A stretch of 64,000 nucleotides of DNA from Gemmatimonadota bacterium (GTDB taxonomy: Bacteria > Gemmatimonadota > Gemmatimonadetes > Longimicrobiales > Gaopeijiaceae): assembly GCA_028874905.1 (NCBI GenBank), contig JAPPGZ010000073.1, positions 124,001 through 188,000 on the forward strand, written 5' to 3'. Each line of letters opens with the position of its first letter. Within the stretch, counting starts at the first letter, position 1. Made by a program: the position numbers and the translations under genes. The notes under the pieces are model-generated. The model was given only the letters and a program-made list of their open reading frames with translations. It was not told the origin of the DNA and searched no databases. This document shows positions 44,248-53,410 of this stretch, piece by piece.

Positions 44248-44490
44248 ATGGATCGGTACGAGTACAAGGTGAACGGGGAGACGTTCTTCTCCGAGAAGCG
44301 AGCGGTCGACGCAGCGGTGCTGCTGAGGGCGGCGTTCGCCGGAAAGGCGGTTGGCGAGGACCCCGACAAGACGGGTTACGTCCTGAGGGTTCCGGACTCG
44401 GATGTGACTTTCGTGTCGGGACAGGTCGTGGAACTCGACAAGTACGGCATCTTCCGGGCGGCGCCCGAGCAGGGGGCGCCCTTCGCATGA
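44248..44490 (+). CDS. Ubiquitin-like (multiubiquitin/YukD-type) protein
   Basis: This 80-aa protein reads as a beta-grasp fold: DRYEYKVNGETFFSEKRAVD, then a helix VLLRAAFAGK, then YVLRVPDSD and VELDKYGIFRAAP, in the order of the Multi_ubiq family (PF14452). It is a single domain. The C-terminus is EQGAPFA with no Gly-Gly; the JAB protease encoded downstream might trim it. The ATG at 44248 follows GAGGAGG. The next gene overlaps its stop by 4 bp (ATGA). It is the first gene of a conjugation-type operon. Confidence 0.72.
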   Translation: MDRYEYKVNGETFFSEKRAVDAAVLLRAAFAGKAVGEDPDKTGYVLRVPDSDVTFVSGQVVELDKYGIFRAAPEQGAPFA

Positions 44491-44912
44491 GCCGGAACTC
44501 CGAGCAAATGGCGGCGGAACTGGCCGAGCTGAACTACGAGACGGCCCCGTTCCGGGCACCGAATGACCAGGGTGGTGCGGATGGTGTCCGATTCGAGTAC
44601 CGGATCCAGGACGGCAGTCGCGTAGGCGAGACGGTGACCTTGGGGTTGGCGCTGCACCCGAACGAAGGCGAATGGCCCGAAGTGGCGCCGCATTGGCTGT
44701 ACCTGTCGCCACCGGATGACGTCCTGGCGGAGCAGGTGAGAGGGTCCCGGCAAAGAGGAGTCGTCAGACCCTATGAGGGTGAAGACGGGCTTGCCTGGAT
44801 GGCGATCAGCGCGCCGCCCAGAGATTTTTGGGACGCGATCGAGCCGCCGGACACCAAGAGCATGAAGACGTATCTGACCCGGCACATCCGCCGGATCTGG
44901 AGGGTGCGTTGA
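44487..44912 (+). CDS. E2-like (Prok-E2 type) protein without cysteine
   Basis: This 141-aa protein has an E2/RWD-like layout: helix MAAELAELNY, strands VRFEYRIQDGSRVGETVTLG, LALHPNEGEWPEVAPHWLYL followed by SPP (the 'P-x-x-x-P-P' E2 element), Trp residues, and a terminal helix TYLTRHIRRIW. It resembles the prokaryotic E2 families found next to JAB-E1 fusions. The translation contains no cysteine at all, so it cannot form an E2 thioester itself. It overlaps the Ubl stop (ATGA) and the next start (TTGA). Confidence 0.72.
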   Translation: MSRNSEQMAAELAELNYETAPFRAPNDQGGADGVRFEYRIQDGSRVGETVTLGLALHPNEGEWPEVAPHWLYLSPPDDVLAEQVRGSRQRGVVRPYEGEDGLAWMAISAPPRDFWDAIEPPDTKSMKTYLTRHIRRIWRVR

Positions 44913-46420
44913 TCCATCGGGTCCTGGTCCGGGAAACGTTGCACCGGAGGCTGGCGGACCACCTCCTGAGCCGACTGCGCCGGGGCGAGTACCAGGAGGA
45001 GGCCTGCCTGGCACTGTGGCACCGGGGGGACGGCGTTAGTCGTTACACTGGAGTTCTGGGCGAGATCATTCTGCCCGAAAATGGGGATCGGAGTCTGCAC
45101 GGAAACGTTACGGTGCACAGCGGCTACATGAACCGCGTGCTCGACTTGGCGCTGAAGGTGCGGGCGGGGGTGGCCGTCATCCACAGTCATCCTGGATCCG
45201 GCTGGCAAGCATTGAGCGACATTGACGAACACGCGGAGCGCGATCTGATCGCACCATTCATTCGCGAGACACGCCTGCCTCTCCTTGGGATGACCATGGG
45301 TGCCGATGGTTGCTGGAGCGCCCGGTTCTGGCGGGAATCGGGAGGCGGCGCCCACCCCGCTTACTGCAGGGAGGTACGGCGTGTGGGCACGCGGTCCACC
45401 AGCGCGGACTACCGACCAGGTGCGCACCCTCCGTACGTCCGGAGAGAGAGCTTGGTGCGGACGCTGGACTGTTGGGGATTTGAGGCGCAGGCCCGGTTGG
45501 CTCGTACTCACGTCTGCGTTGTCGGGGCTGGGAGTGTCGGTTCCATCGTCCTCGAGTGTCTCGCGCGCACAGGCTTCGAGGAGATCACGATCGTCGATCC
45601 GGACCGCGTCGAGGACAGGAATCTGGATCGATTGGTCTACGCTGACCGGAGCCGTGTCGGACTCCGCAAGGTGGAAGCAGCGGCGGCGCGTCTTCGACGG
45701 GTAGCCACGGCAGCGAGACCGCTCATTCGCCCAGTGCCACTGTCGGTTCGCACCGAACAGGCGTACCGTAGCGTGGCGGACGCGGACGTCATCCTGTGCT
45801 GTGTCGACAACGCCGAGGCGCGCGAGGTCCTCAACCACGTTGCGTACTCGAACTGCATCCCGTTGATCGATGGCGGTGTCTTGGTGGAGGCTCGGGACCG
45901 CTTGTTATCCGCCAAGTGGCGTGTCCACCTGGTTGGGCCGGAGATGCGGTGCCTGCGTTGTCGGGGTCAGTACACCAGCAGTGACGCAAGGGATGAACGG
46001 ATGGGAATCCGTCGCCGAGGACGCTACATCGACGATGGCGAGGATCGCGGGCCGGAGCCGGGGCAGAACACGATGGCATTCTGCAATGCCGTCGCGGCGG
46101 AAGAGATGCGCATCCTCATACGCTACCTGGTCGGTCAGGAATGGTGGCATGACACCGGACCGACTTCGGGCCAGTGGTCGTCCGAGCACCGTTTCGTGGA
46201 AGCCGAAACGGATTGGTTCGAACACCCTGCCAGGTGCGTCGAAAGCTGTGAGTTCTCGCACAAGCGGCTCGGGCTGGGGGCGAACGGACGGCCGACATAC
46301 CCGTTCCTTCAGGCGCCGAGAGACGGCTGGCGCGAGCGCCTGAGCGATCTAGTCCGGTGGCGTCTTGGGAGAATGGGCCGGAGAGCATACTGGAAGGGAT
46401 TCCGGCGGACGGCGAGATGA
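44909..46420 (+). CDS. JAB (JAMM) protease fused to a ThiF/E1-like activating domain
   Basis: This 503-aa protein has an N-terminal JAMM peptidase: HSHP at 92-95 then S103 and D106 (H-x-H-P-x7-S-x2-D), with an upstream Glu near VLGEII. The C-terminal half is an E1/ThiF adenylation domain: VVGAGSVGS (204-212), IVDPDRVEDRNLDR and DNAEAREVLNHVAYSN, plus a zinc site CLRC (348-351) and CVESC (443-447). E1s adenylate the C-terminus of a Ubl; JAMM proteases process or remove it. The TTG at 44909 overlaps the E2-like stop as TTGA, so the three genes form one coupled operon. Confidence 0.9.
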   Translation: MIHRVLVRETLHRRLADHLLSRLRRGEYQEEACLALWHRGDGVSRYTGVLGEIILPENGDRSLHGNVTVHSGYMNRVLDLALKVRAGVAVIHSHPGSGWQALSDIDEHAERDLIAPFIRETRLPLLGMTMGADGCWSARFWRESGGGAHPAYCREVRRVGTRSTSADYRPGAHPPYVRRESLVRTLDCWGFEAQARLARTHVCVVGAGSVGSIVLECLARTGFEEITIVDPDRVEDRNLDRLVYADRSRVGLRKVEAAAARLRRVATAARPLIRPVPLSVRTEQAYRSVADADVILCCVDNAEAREVLNHVAYSNCIPLIDGGVLVEARDRLLSAKWRVHLVGPEMRCLRCRGQYTSSDARDERMGIRRRGRYIDDGEDRGPEPGQNTMAFCNAVAAEEMRILIRYLVGQEWWHDTGPTSGQWSSEHRFVEAETDWFEHPARCVESCEFSHKRLGLGANGRPTYPFLQAPRDGWRERLSDLVRWRLGRMGRRAYWKGFRRTAR

Positions 46421-46599
46421 GATGAAGGCCGACGTTGCCGGGCCGCCGAGTCCTACGAGCCACGCGATCCGACGAACACTCGCTGGACGGTCACGCCGTT
46501 GGACGGGCCCGGCAAGCAACAGGCATAGCAAGAGACGTCGGCAGTCCCCGGGGCGGCCCGGAAGGTTGTCCGGCGACCGTAAACACAAGGAGGAGTTAC

Positions 46600-46917
46600 A
46601 TGTCGGAGATGTCACAGCAGCTTACAGTTCCCGCTAGGCTGGTATCGTGGGCCGAACCGTTCCTATCCTTCCTGAAGGGGAATGACGGGCTACCCACCGT
46701 GAAAGTGGTCGTAGCGGTACTCCTGCTGTTTACCTGCATGGACCTTGTTGACCACTTCAATTTCGGTGAAGGGTGGGACGGTGATCAGAAGCTGATCGCA
46801 CTCGGGATTATAGCCGGGACAAGAGTCGCAAGTGTATTGGTGGCAGAAATCAGCTCGGCCATCAGGAGCAAGCAACACTCCAATGGCGGCCGTTCCGATC
46901 CCGACACAACGGCGTAG
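46600..46917 (+). CDS. Small membrane protein downstream of the Ubl operon
   Basis: This 105-aa protein has two hydrophobic segments: VKVVVAVLLLFTCMDLVDHF and LIALGIIAGTRVASVLVAEI, the second more amphipathic. A strong AAGGAGGA ribosome site precedes the ATG at 46600. It follows the JAB-E1 gene on the same strand after 179 bp without a gene or clear terminator, so it may belong to the unit. A small membrane protein would fit a membrane-disrupting effector or a conjugation target, both inferred. Confidence 0.7.
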   Translation: MSEMSQQLTVPARLVSWAEPFLSFLKGNDGLPTVKVVVAVLLLFTCMDLVDHFNFGEGWDGDQKLIALGIIAGTRVASVLVAEISSAIRSKQHSNGGRSDPDTTA

Positions 46918-47097
46918 GTCGCCAGCCCGCGTGCCGGTTGTCGATCGTTGCAGGTCGGGATGTCCAACTCGGCTGGGACAGCCGTGGTCGCCCTCAACCT
47001 CTCTCCCTCCACCAGCAGTCACGGTGTTGCTGACGGGAGAAGCCACGAAATGTAAACTATAGTGTACTTAATGTATGGTGCAGTTTCCATTCCTGCT

Positions 47098-48813
47098 CTA
47101 TACCCGGAGTATCCGCCCCAATGTCGCTCGCAGCACGCCGCCGCTCGTGGCCGCGGTTCCAGGGCCATGGCCCTCGCCTCTCGCCACGACCGGAGCCATC
47201 GGAATCGCGCCGACCCCCTTCAGCTCTTCAGGCAGCCGCTCGGCCGACGAAACCACCGGGCCACCACGCCGCACACCATCCTCCGGCTTCGCAAAGAACT
47301 GAAACTCCCCACCCGGGTACAGGATCCACACCGACCGCGCGTCCGGAATCGCGTCGCGGTAGGCGTGCATCTTGTAGATGTCCGCACGCTTGAACGTACC
47401 CGCCCGCTCTTCGGTCTTCGGGTCGTCGGCGTCCTTGTCGTCTGCGGCGAGTCCCACGTCGGCGAGTCCGTGGACCCGGAACTTCGCGTCGAACAGGTGA
47501 AGGCCAGCGTTCGACCCGGCCGGGATCGAGAGAGCGATGTCAGGAATCAGCGGCACGGAGTAGGAGTGCCGTTGTCTCTTCCGTGACCTGGAGAAGCCCT
47601 GGTTGTACTCCAGGCGCACGCCCGGATCCCATTCGAAGGTTCCGCCGGCGGTGAAGGCGGTCTCGAAGGGACCGGTGGCCAGCCGCTCCGATCGAACCGG
47701 CGGCCTCCCCAGCACCGTCGAGATCTCGTCAACCAACCGGAAGAAGGTCCAAAGCTCGTAAAGAAGCGCGATGTTCTTGAGTTCGAGGAGGTCGCGCATG
47801 CCGTCCTTATCGAGCGGGATCGTCGGCGCCAGGCGAATCCGGGAGAAGTGCTGGAGCACGCGGCGATACCCCCGCCGTCGCTGGAGCACGGTGGACGAGA
47901 AGGGGATCCGCACCATTCTTCCGACTTCTTCCCACATGCTGTGCCGAGCGATCGGCATCAGCGACGCCTCCATGCGGTCGCAGTCCCGCAGCAGGTTCTT
48001 TCGGAACGCGTTGGGCTCCGGGGAGCTGACCGCCGACCGCATGCGACCGATGATCGTCCGCGCCTGCCCGATGAACGCTTTCACGAACCGGTTCTCAGGG
48101 GTATCGGTTGTCGGCCTGATCTTCCGCTCGGAGACGAACTCCGGGAGACGCCAGCGGAGTCGTTTAGCGAGCCTCGCCCCGGCGGGTGAGAGAGACGACG
48201 CCTCCACGGACATCCCGGGCCGGGTCACGAGATCGAGCGGGGTGTGCGCGTCCACTCTGGTCATGGCTTCAATGCGGACGTCGCGGCGGTGGCTGCGCCA
48301 CAGGCGGTGCGGCTCTCTGACGATCATCTCGAGGGCGGGAAGCAGGCGTACTTCCTCCGGGGCTCTGTCCGAGAGGATGTAGCGCAGGTAGACGAATGCG
48401 TGGTAGAGGACATCGTCGCGGGGGGCGGTGCTGACCGAGTAGCGCCCGGCGGCCGCTTCGTTCGCCGAGAACGGGAGGGTGGTAGCTGCGTCGGTCAGTT
48501 CGCGGAGCATGGCGTCGAACTGGTTGCCGTCGAACTTGCGCGTGACCAAGTCCAGGGTCCCGAGATGGGGCAGTTCGAGGGTACCGACCGAGTTGACGAG
48601 GTTGAGGATGAGGGCGTTGGTTCCCACGCGGCGCCAGTTCGCACGCGGCAACTGGCTCTCTATCTGTGCGAGGGCCTGATCGTCGCCTTCGACGACCCAC
48701 CGCCGTTCGCTCTGCAAGCGGTAACCGTCGCCTGTTTCCTCGGCTGACTCGCGCGAGCGATGCTCGTGGATGGTGACTCGCGAAGCCCGTCCGACGCCGG
48801 CAGAGCCGTTCAC
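47098..48813 (-). CDS. McrC-like DUF2357 / PD-(D/E)XK nuclease subunit
   Basis: This 571-aa protein has a DUF2357-type N-terminal and middle region (NRFVKAFIGQARTIIGRMRS, ELKNIALLYELWTFFRLVDE) and a C-terminal PD-(D/E)XK nuclease (DUF524 type): LIPDIALSI, GLHLFDAKFRV with the D-x-K core, and ADIYKMHAYRDAI. It pairs with the McrB-like GTPase/AAA+ gene, whose stop is 7 bp upstream; the GTG at 48813 is therefore the likely start. In McrBC-type systems this subunit cuts DNA when the ring translocates on modified DNA. Confidence 0.88.
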   Translation of the reverse strand: MNGSAGVGRASRVTIHEHRSRESAEETGDGYRLQSERRWVVEGDDQALAQIESQLPRANWRRVGTNALILNLVNSVGTLELPHLGTLDLVTRKFDGNQFDAMLRELTDAATTLPFSANEAAAGRYSVSTAPRDDVLYHAFVYLRYILSDRAPEEVRLLPALEMIVREPHRLWRSHRRDVRIEAMTRVDAHTPLDLVTRPGMSVEASSLSPAGARLAKRLRWRLPEFVSERKIRPTTDTPENRFVKAFIGQARTIIGRMRSAVSSPEPNAFRKNLLRDCDRMEASLMPIARHSMWEEVGRMVRIPFSSTVLQRRRGYRRVLQHFSRIRLAPTIPLDKDGMRDLLELKNIALLYELWTFFRLVDEISTVLGRPPVRSERLATGPFETAFTAGGTFEWDPGVRLEYNQGFSRSRKRQRHSYSVPLIPDIALSIPAGSNAGLHLFDAKFRVHGLADVGLAADDKDADDPKTEERAGTFKRADIYKMHAYRDAIPDARSVWILYPGGEFQFFAKPEDGVRRGGPVVSSAERLPEELKGVGAIPMAPVVARGEGHGPGTAATSGGVLRATLGRILRV

Positions 48814-48820
48814 GGGCCGG

Positions 48821-51800
48821 TCACTCGATGAACGACGTGAAACCGCGGTCCCGAAGTCGGTGGAGCATTCGCAAGACCTTCGCTCCGGTTCGCGGGTAGG
48901 CCGGGGAGTCGGTGTCAGCGTCAGGAGCTTCCGGGCTGTTGGACTCCGTTTCGTTTCCTTCGGCGGCGGCGTCGCCGGAGGGTGACTGGGTCTTGAATCT
49001 GGCCACCAGGCGGCCCTTGACCACTTTCCAGTCATCCAACTCGACCTGCTCATCCTTCTTGGGAACATGGTCGCTGCCACGCAAGGCGAACTGAAAGATC
49101 TCTTCGAGAGGAGACTGCAGCTCCTGTTGGGTTCCGTGGAACTTCGGGAGAACCTTCTGCAGGAGGGCCAGGTCGAAGGCTGCGGTGACCGCCGCTTCCG
49201 TGGTCGCCTCAGCAGCCTGTTCCCGGGCCAGATTGACGAATCGGGCGATCTCGTTTGCGACGCGGTATCCGAAATGCCGGTGGTGTCGTTCTAGGATGCC
49301 GTGGAGTCGCACGAGGGCTTTCTGATGTTCGCTGGTCTCCTTGCTGAACTCCTTCCAGTCGTCACGGCTCGGCTTCCAGTCTTCGCCCCCGGAGGAGCCG
49401 GATGGCAGGAGATCGAGTGAGCCCTGCACGCCATCCAGATTCAGTCCGGAGGCTTCCTCACCGGCTTCCCCCTTCGTGAACGCTTCTAGGTCGACTTGGT
49501 CGAACTCGATGGTGAATGCGCGGTCGAGCACTTTGGGGCTGAACATGTAGGTCGTCTCGTCGACGTTCACGGTGCCCGTGAAGAGGACGTTGCCGGGTAC
49601 TTTCAGCTGTCGCGGGACTTGCGGGCCCGATTCGGACTCGCCGCTCTCGATAGCTTCGTTCTCGTGAAGCGCAATATCCTCATCCGATTCAAGCGCTGAC
49701 AGGAAGTCCGAAAAGTAGTGCTCCACACGGGCCAGATTCATCTCGTCGAGAATGACGAAGAAGGGATGGGGCTTCTCCCCGGCTGTAGCGGCCCTCTCTT
49801 CCTCGGCGCGGGCGTGAAGCAGCAGGCTCAGGAACTGGGTGGTCGCGTACTCGTTGGTTAGGGGGTTGAGATAGCCGAGCAGACCGCGGTTGTCGACCCA
49901 GTCGGGACGGACGGGTATGACTTCGTAGTTTTTGGCTCTCTGCTCAACAACGTCTGTGTCCGACAGCCCGATTTCGAGTTCGTCAGGTTCGTCCTCTTCG
50001 CCTGGGCATACTCGAAGCCAGAACTGATCTCCCTCCTTCAGATTCGCATGGAACCATTCTCGGAAGTCCCCCTTGAAGTACAGCATGGGGTGTCTCCCCT
50101 GTGCCAGAAAGGCACTAAGTCTGATACGGCCATTCGGGTACCGAACCCATATCCGTGGCCCGTTCCCGGGATCTGCAGTTGTATCGATGGTGAGGTGATT
50201 GCTGATGGCGACAGGCAAACGTAGCCTTGAGAATCTGATGGTGTACGGCCTCACATCGATGCCAACGGCATCGTCCGGGGGTCGTGCTACGCTCCTCTTC
50301 AGCACGGGTCCTACGTGTTGTGCCACAGCCTTGGCGATCTTCGTCTTTCCGGTGCCCGAGATGCCTGTCAGAATGGCGAAGCGCTTGGTTTGGAGGGCGA
50401 GGATGTAGTTGGCAACCTGGTCCCGTGAGAACAGCAGGTCGTTGTCTTCAAGAGACTGGGTAAGTGAGAACACAGGCCGTGGATTAGGTTGGGGTTTCGG
50501 TCTTGACTCGTCACCAAAGTGCCGCTCGAAAGCCGGGCTGAAGTAGAATGCTGCGGTTGCCATCGGATCCCAGTGTTTCCGTCCATATTTGCGGGGCAAC
50601 TCGGTCAGGGCTCGCTCGAGGGCCACGAAGCGCTCTCCCAGCGATGCATCGTCCGCCATCGCAGGAACGAGGCCTACTAGTTCCAGCTTCGTAGCCTTGG
50701 CCGCCATGTGCAGGATTCCCGACCACTTCTCTGGATTCTGGAGGAAGAGTAGGGCGCTCGCAATCGGAAGAGATTCCGTGATGTAGTTTCGCACGTTGGC
50801 GCCCGTCTCCCACATGCGGTCAAGCCGTCCTGCCTCAGTGCCAGTGCCGTGAAGAAGGGCGATGAGTGCTTTCCTGAAGACTGGAAGATCCTCTTCGAAG
50901 TTGCGGTACGCGTGGGTGTCCCGGTTCTTCGGGAAGGCGAGATTCGGCGAGAATAGCCCAGGCGTTCTGCCACCGTGCGCGTCGAGTTCATTGAAAAACG
51001 CGAAGAAGTCATCCGGCAAAAGCGATTCGATGGCTGCCGCGGTGCCGAACAGTTGTTTGAAATGGCTCCGAGCCCGATCAAGGAGTTCTTGCCGCTCGAT
51101 CAGGTTCCGGGCATCGGCCTCTTCCTCGAACTCCGTCAAGGCCCGTTCGATTCGGGGGTCGTACTCATGTCCCGCCTCGCGAGCACGCTTTTCCGCCGCG
51201 TTCCGCTCATTCGCTTCCTGTACCGCGACCCAGACGAAGCCCTGGACATCGATCATGTGCCTGGGCTTATACTCCCCAAGAGCTTCACGGAGTTCCAAGT
51301 AGGCCGTGCGTACCCGGGCGTACTCCTCCCCCGAAGGCTCGACGCCGAGCTTGCCACCCCACTGGCCGATTTCCAACAGCGTGCGGACTGTTCTGGGCTT
51401 GATTAGGACCTCTTCGTCCGGATAGAGGAAGAAGAGGAAGTAGGTGGGCATGGCCCATCGGTTGACATTGGGGTGCAAGCCCATGGATCTGATTCGATCG
51501 GAGTACCGATCTAGGCGCTGGGGGGTGTCGCCATCGCCGTACAGGAGATCAAGGAACGCTTCACAGAATCTTCGATGGTCAAGATCGTCGTGGTTGAGTA
51601 ATGCTAGATCCCCGCCGCGGAACCGGGTGGTAAGGAGATTGTTGTGTTTTGCGATCTTCTCGAGCCGCCCGATCACTTCGCCATAGTTACCATTGTCGAT
51701 CAAGCTCCGAAGGGCGTGCTCGGAGAGGAGTTCCCTAGCCTTCTCAACCGTCGCCAGCTTGTACTTGACCTCATCGCAACGTCCGCCGTCGAACCGTGGA

Positions 51801-51925
51801 TCTCTGAAGCCGAGCCATCCCGGCAACCTTGATCGAACGAGCGCAAGAAGACGGGACTTGCTGGGCACGTAGGTCTGGCGGCGAGCGAGTGCTTCACGGA
51901 GCGTAGTCGGGGTGTGGGACTCCAT
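48821..51925 (-). CDS. McrB-like AAA+ motor with a large insertion after Walker A
   Basis: This 1034-aa protein has a long N-terminal sensing region (about 1-480, helical with a fold I cannot assign), then the McrB AAA+ core: Walker A GISGTGKT (521-528), Walker B FFVILDEMN (722-730), and TGTVNVDETTYMFSPKVLDR. Between about 555 and 665 there is an extra beta-rich domain (RIWVRYPNGRIRLSAFL, NLKEGDQFWLRVC) before the family PVRPDWVDNRGLLGYLNPLT. The ATG at 51925 is the natural start. The McrC-like gene follows directly. Confidence 0.9.
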   Translation of the reverse strand: MESHTPTTLREALARRQTYVPSKSRLLALVRSRLPGWLGFRDPRFDGGRCDEVKYKLATVEKARELLSEHALRSLIDNGNYGEVIGRLEKIAKHNNLLTTRFRGGDLALLNHDDLDHRRFCEAFLDLLYGDGDTPQRLDRYSDRIRSMGLHPNVNRWAMPTYFLFFLYPDEEVLIKPRTVRTLLEIGQWGGKLGVEPSGEEYARVRTAYLELREALGEYKPRHMIDVQGFVWVAVQEANERNAAEKRAREAGHEYDPRIERALTEFEEEADARNLIERQELLDRARSHFKQLFGTAAAIESLLPDDFFAFFNELDAHGGRTPGLFSPNLAFPKNRDTHAYRNFEEDLPVFRKALIALLHGTGTEAGRLDRMWETGANVRNYITESLPIASALLFLQNPEKWSGILHMAAKATKLELVGLVPAMADDASLGERFVALERALTELPRKYGRKHWDPMATAAFYFSPAFERHFGDESRPKPQPNPRPVFSLTQSLEDNDLLFSRDQVANYILALQTKRFAILTGISGTGKTKIAKAVAQHVGPVLKRSVARPPDDAVGIDVRPYTIRFSRLRLPVAISNHLTIDTTADPGNGPRIWVRYPNGRIRLSAFLAQGRHPMLYFKGDFREWFHANLKEGDQFWLRVCPGEEDEPDELEIGLSDTDVVEQRAKNYEVIPVRPDWVDNRGLLGYLNPLTNEYATTQFLSLLLHARAEEERAATAGEKPHPFFVILDEMNLARVEHYFSDFLSALESDEDIALHENEAIESGESESGPQVPRQLKVPGNVLFTGTVNVDETTYMFSPKVLDRAFTIEFDQVDLEAFTKGEAGEEASGLNLDGVQGSLDLLPSGSSGGEDWKPSRDDWKEFSKETSEHQKALVRLHGILERHHRHFGYRVANEIARFVNLAREQAAEATTEAAVTAAFDLALLQKVLPKFHGTQQELQSPLEEIFQFALRGSDHVPKKDEQVELDDWKVVKGRLVARFKTQSPSGDAAAEGNETESNSPEAPDADTDSPAYPRTGAKVLRMLHRLRDRGFTSFIE

Positions 51926-52204
51926 CTGGCTTTCTCTAGGTCTGGAGAAACGGGCTGCGGAGTGAATCAATCTGACTCGTCCCGCTGCGGCTGGCCACCC
52001 AGTTTCGGTCCAGTCGAAGCGCCCCGGCGGGCCCAACAACCGACGAGGCTGCTCGCCATAGCCTTCCCCGTGATTCACAGCCCTCGAGTCGGGTCACTTG
52101 ATCGGATCGCCTGTCTTCGCTTGATTCCCATGCTGCAAGACACACAGGGATTCCGGCCAACACCGGGACGCCCACTGCACGCCATACAGGAAGGGGACGT
52201 GTCG

Positions 52205-52534
52205 ATGACCGATGCTACCACCAGTACTGTGAAGGCCCTGATCGACCTCAGCAAACGAATTGCGGTCAATGGTGACGAACTAGACGAGGAAGAATTACTG
52301 GCCGAGAACATCGCACTCCGTGCCGTGCTCACTTTACTTGTAGGCATGGGTGGCTCGGAGGACACGGACCAGGTCCTTAGCGCACTGCGTGGCGAATTGC
52401 GCCTGCTTATCGAGGCGCGCCCACTTATCGAGCGTCTCGGGGATAGTGCCGAATTCGCCGACGCTATTGTCAGTTTGCTCAACGGAATCCTCACGATTCT
52501 CTCTGAGTCCGACGACGGCAGCTTGCCTTTCTGA
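52205..52534 (+). CDS. Small acidic helical protein
   Basis: This 109-aa protein is strongly acidic and mostly helical (TVKALIDLSKRIAVNGDELD, EENIALRAVLTLLVG as part of longer helices). GGAAGGGGA lies upstream of the ATG at 52205; an in-frame GTG at 52199 is possible. No family is recognised. It is divergent from the McrBC-like pair and could be an anti-restriction or regulatory factor, which is speculation. Confidence 0.6.
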   Translation: MTDATTSTVKALIDLSKRIAVNGDELDEEELLAENIALRAVLTLLVGMGGSEDTDQVLSALRGELRLLIEARPLIERLGDSAEFADAIVSLLNGILTILSESDDGSLPF

Positions 52535-52610
52535 GACCTTTCCGTCGGCACTGACCACCGCGAACAGCCCAACGCCGCGTGACTCCGTCAACCTCCCCCC
52601 GTGCCGGTCC

Positions 52611-53203
52611 CTACTGGCTGCAACTCGGCGCGGCCACCCCGGCGGCAACTGCCATCGCCGCCCTCTTTCCCCCCCACCCTCCCCACCGGCAATACCACCT
52701 ATCCGCCGCCCATCGCATCGCATGCGCGTTCGGACGCTCCCCGCCTTCGAATGGAACCGCACCCCCGATCTGCTCGAACTCCTCGTAGCCCAGGTCGACG
52801 GCCGCCGGATAGAACGTGATCCGGATTCCCCGGGTTCGCCGATCGTTACGCAGTGCGACCCGCGGACACGCACGCCATCGGGCAGGGTGGTCGTCCGCTG
52901 CAGGTAGGTGATGCCGGCTTTCGTGTAGTACGTCCGGACACTGTAGTGCAGCGATTCTCGGGCATCCTGCCGGATCGCCGCGACTCCGCGCTCGGTGGCC
53001 TTCCGATTCAGGTCGCGTGCGCCTGGCGGACCGGCGGACGACGTACGGGTATCGTCCGCGGCCCGTACCTGCCTGGCCAACAGCATCTCCTGGTCGTGAA
53101 CTTGGCTATGGAAGGTAACCAGCCGGATGTCGATGGCCCTGTCCGCCAGCTGGGACACCATTCGGTGGGCGCTCGCATCGAGCCCGAGACCGACCAGGAC
53201 CAT
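52611..53203 (-). pseudogene. Frameshifted remnant of a nuclease-like protein
   Basis: The first part (VLVGLGLDASAHRMVSQLA, IDIRLVTFHSQVHDQEMLLA) reads like a predicted restriction-endonuclease-like family common in bacterial genomes. It continues with HYSVRTYYTKAGITYLQRTT up to about 52835. There the reading moves to another frame, which gives ITFYPAAVDLGYEEFEQIGG and ends at 52611. The upstream side has no good start. The gene is therefore truncated at the 5' end and frameshifted. The exact family is uncertain. Confidence 0.6.
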
Positions 53204-53360
53204 CCTGGCGGGCCTGGGGGACTCTCCCCTCTGGCTTCCGTCGGCTAACCAGCGTGAGCCCGCTCATCCGGGCTGCACGTATTCGGTCCGCTGATCACTT
53301 AGTGATTCGACTGCCCTAAGCTGCTGCGGTCCTCAGTCACCAGGAGGATCGCTCTTCCCA

Positions 53361-53389
53361 TTGACGGATTGTACGATGTATGGTACACT
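53361..53389 (+). promoter_or_regulatory. Promoter/operator of the HigBA-like pair
   Basis: TTGACG (53361-53366), 17-bp spacer and TACACT (53384-53389). An inverted repeat TGTAC (53370-53374) and GTACA (53383-53387) lies inside it and fits binding by the antitoxin. A+T content rises sharply here. Confidence 0.6.
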
Positions 53390-53410
53390 GTACTTTGTGA
53401 GATACGCTTG

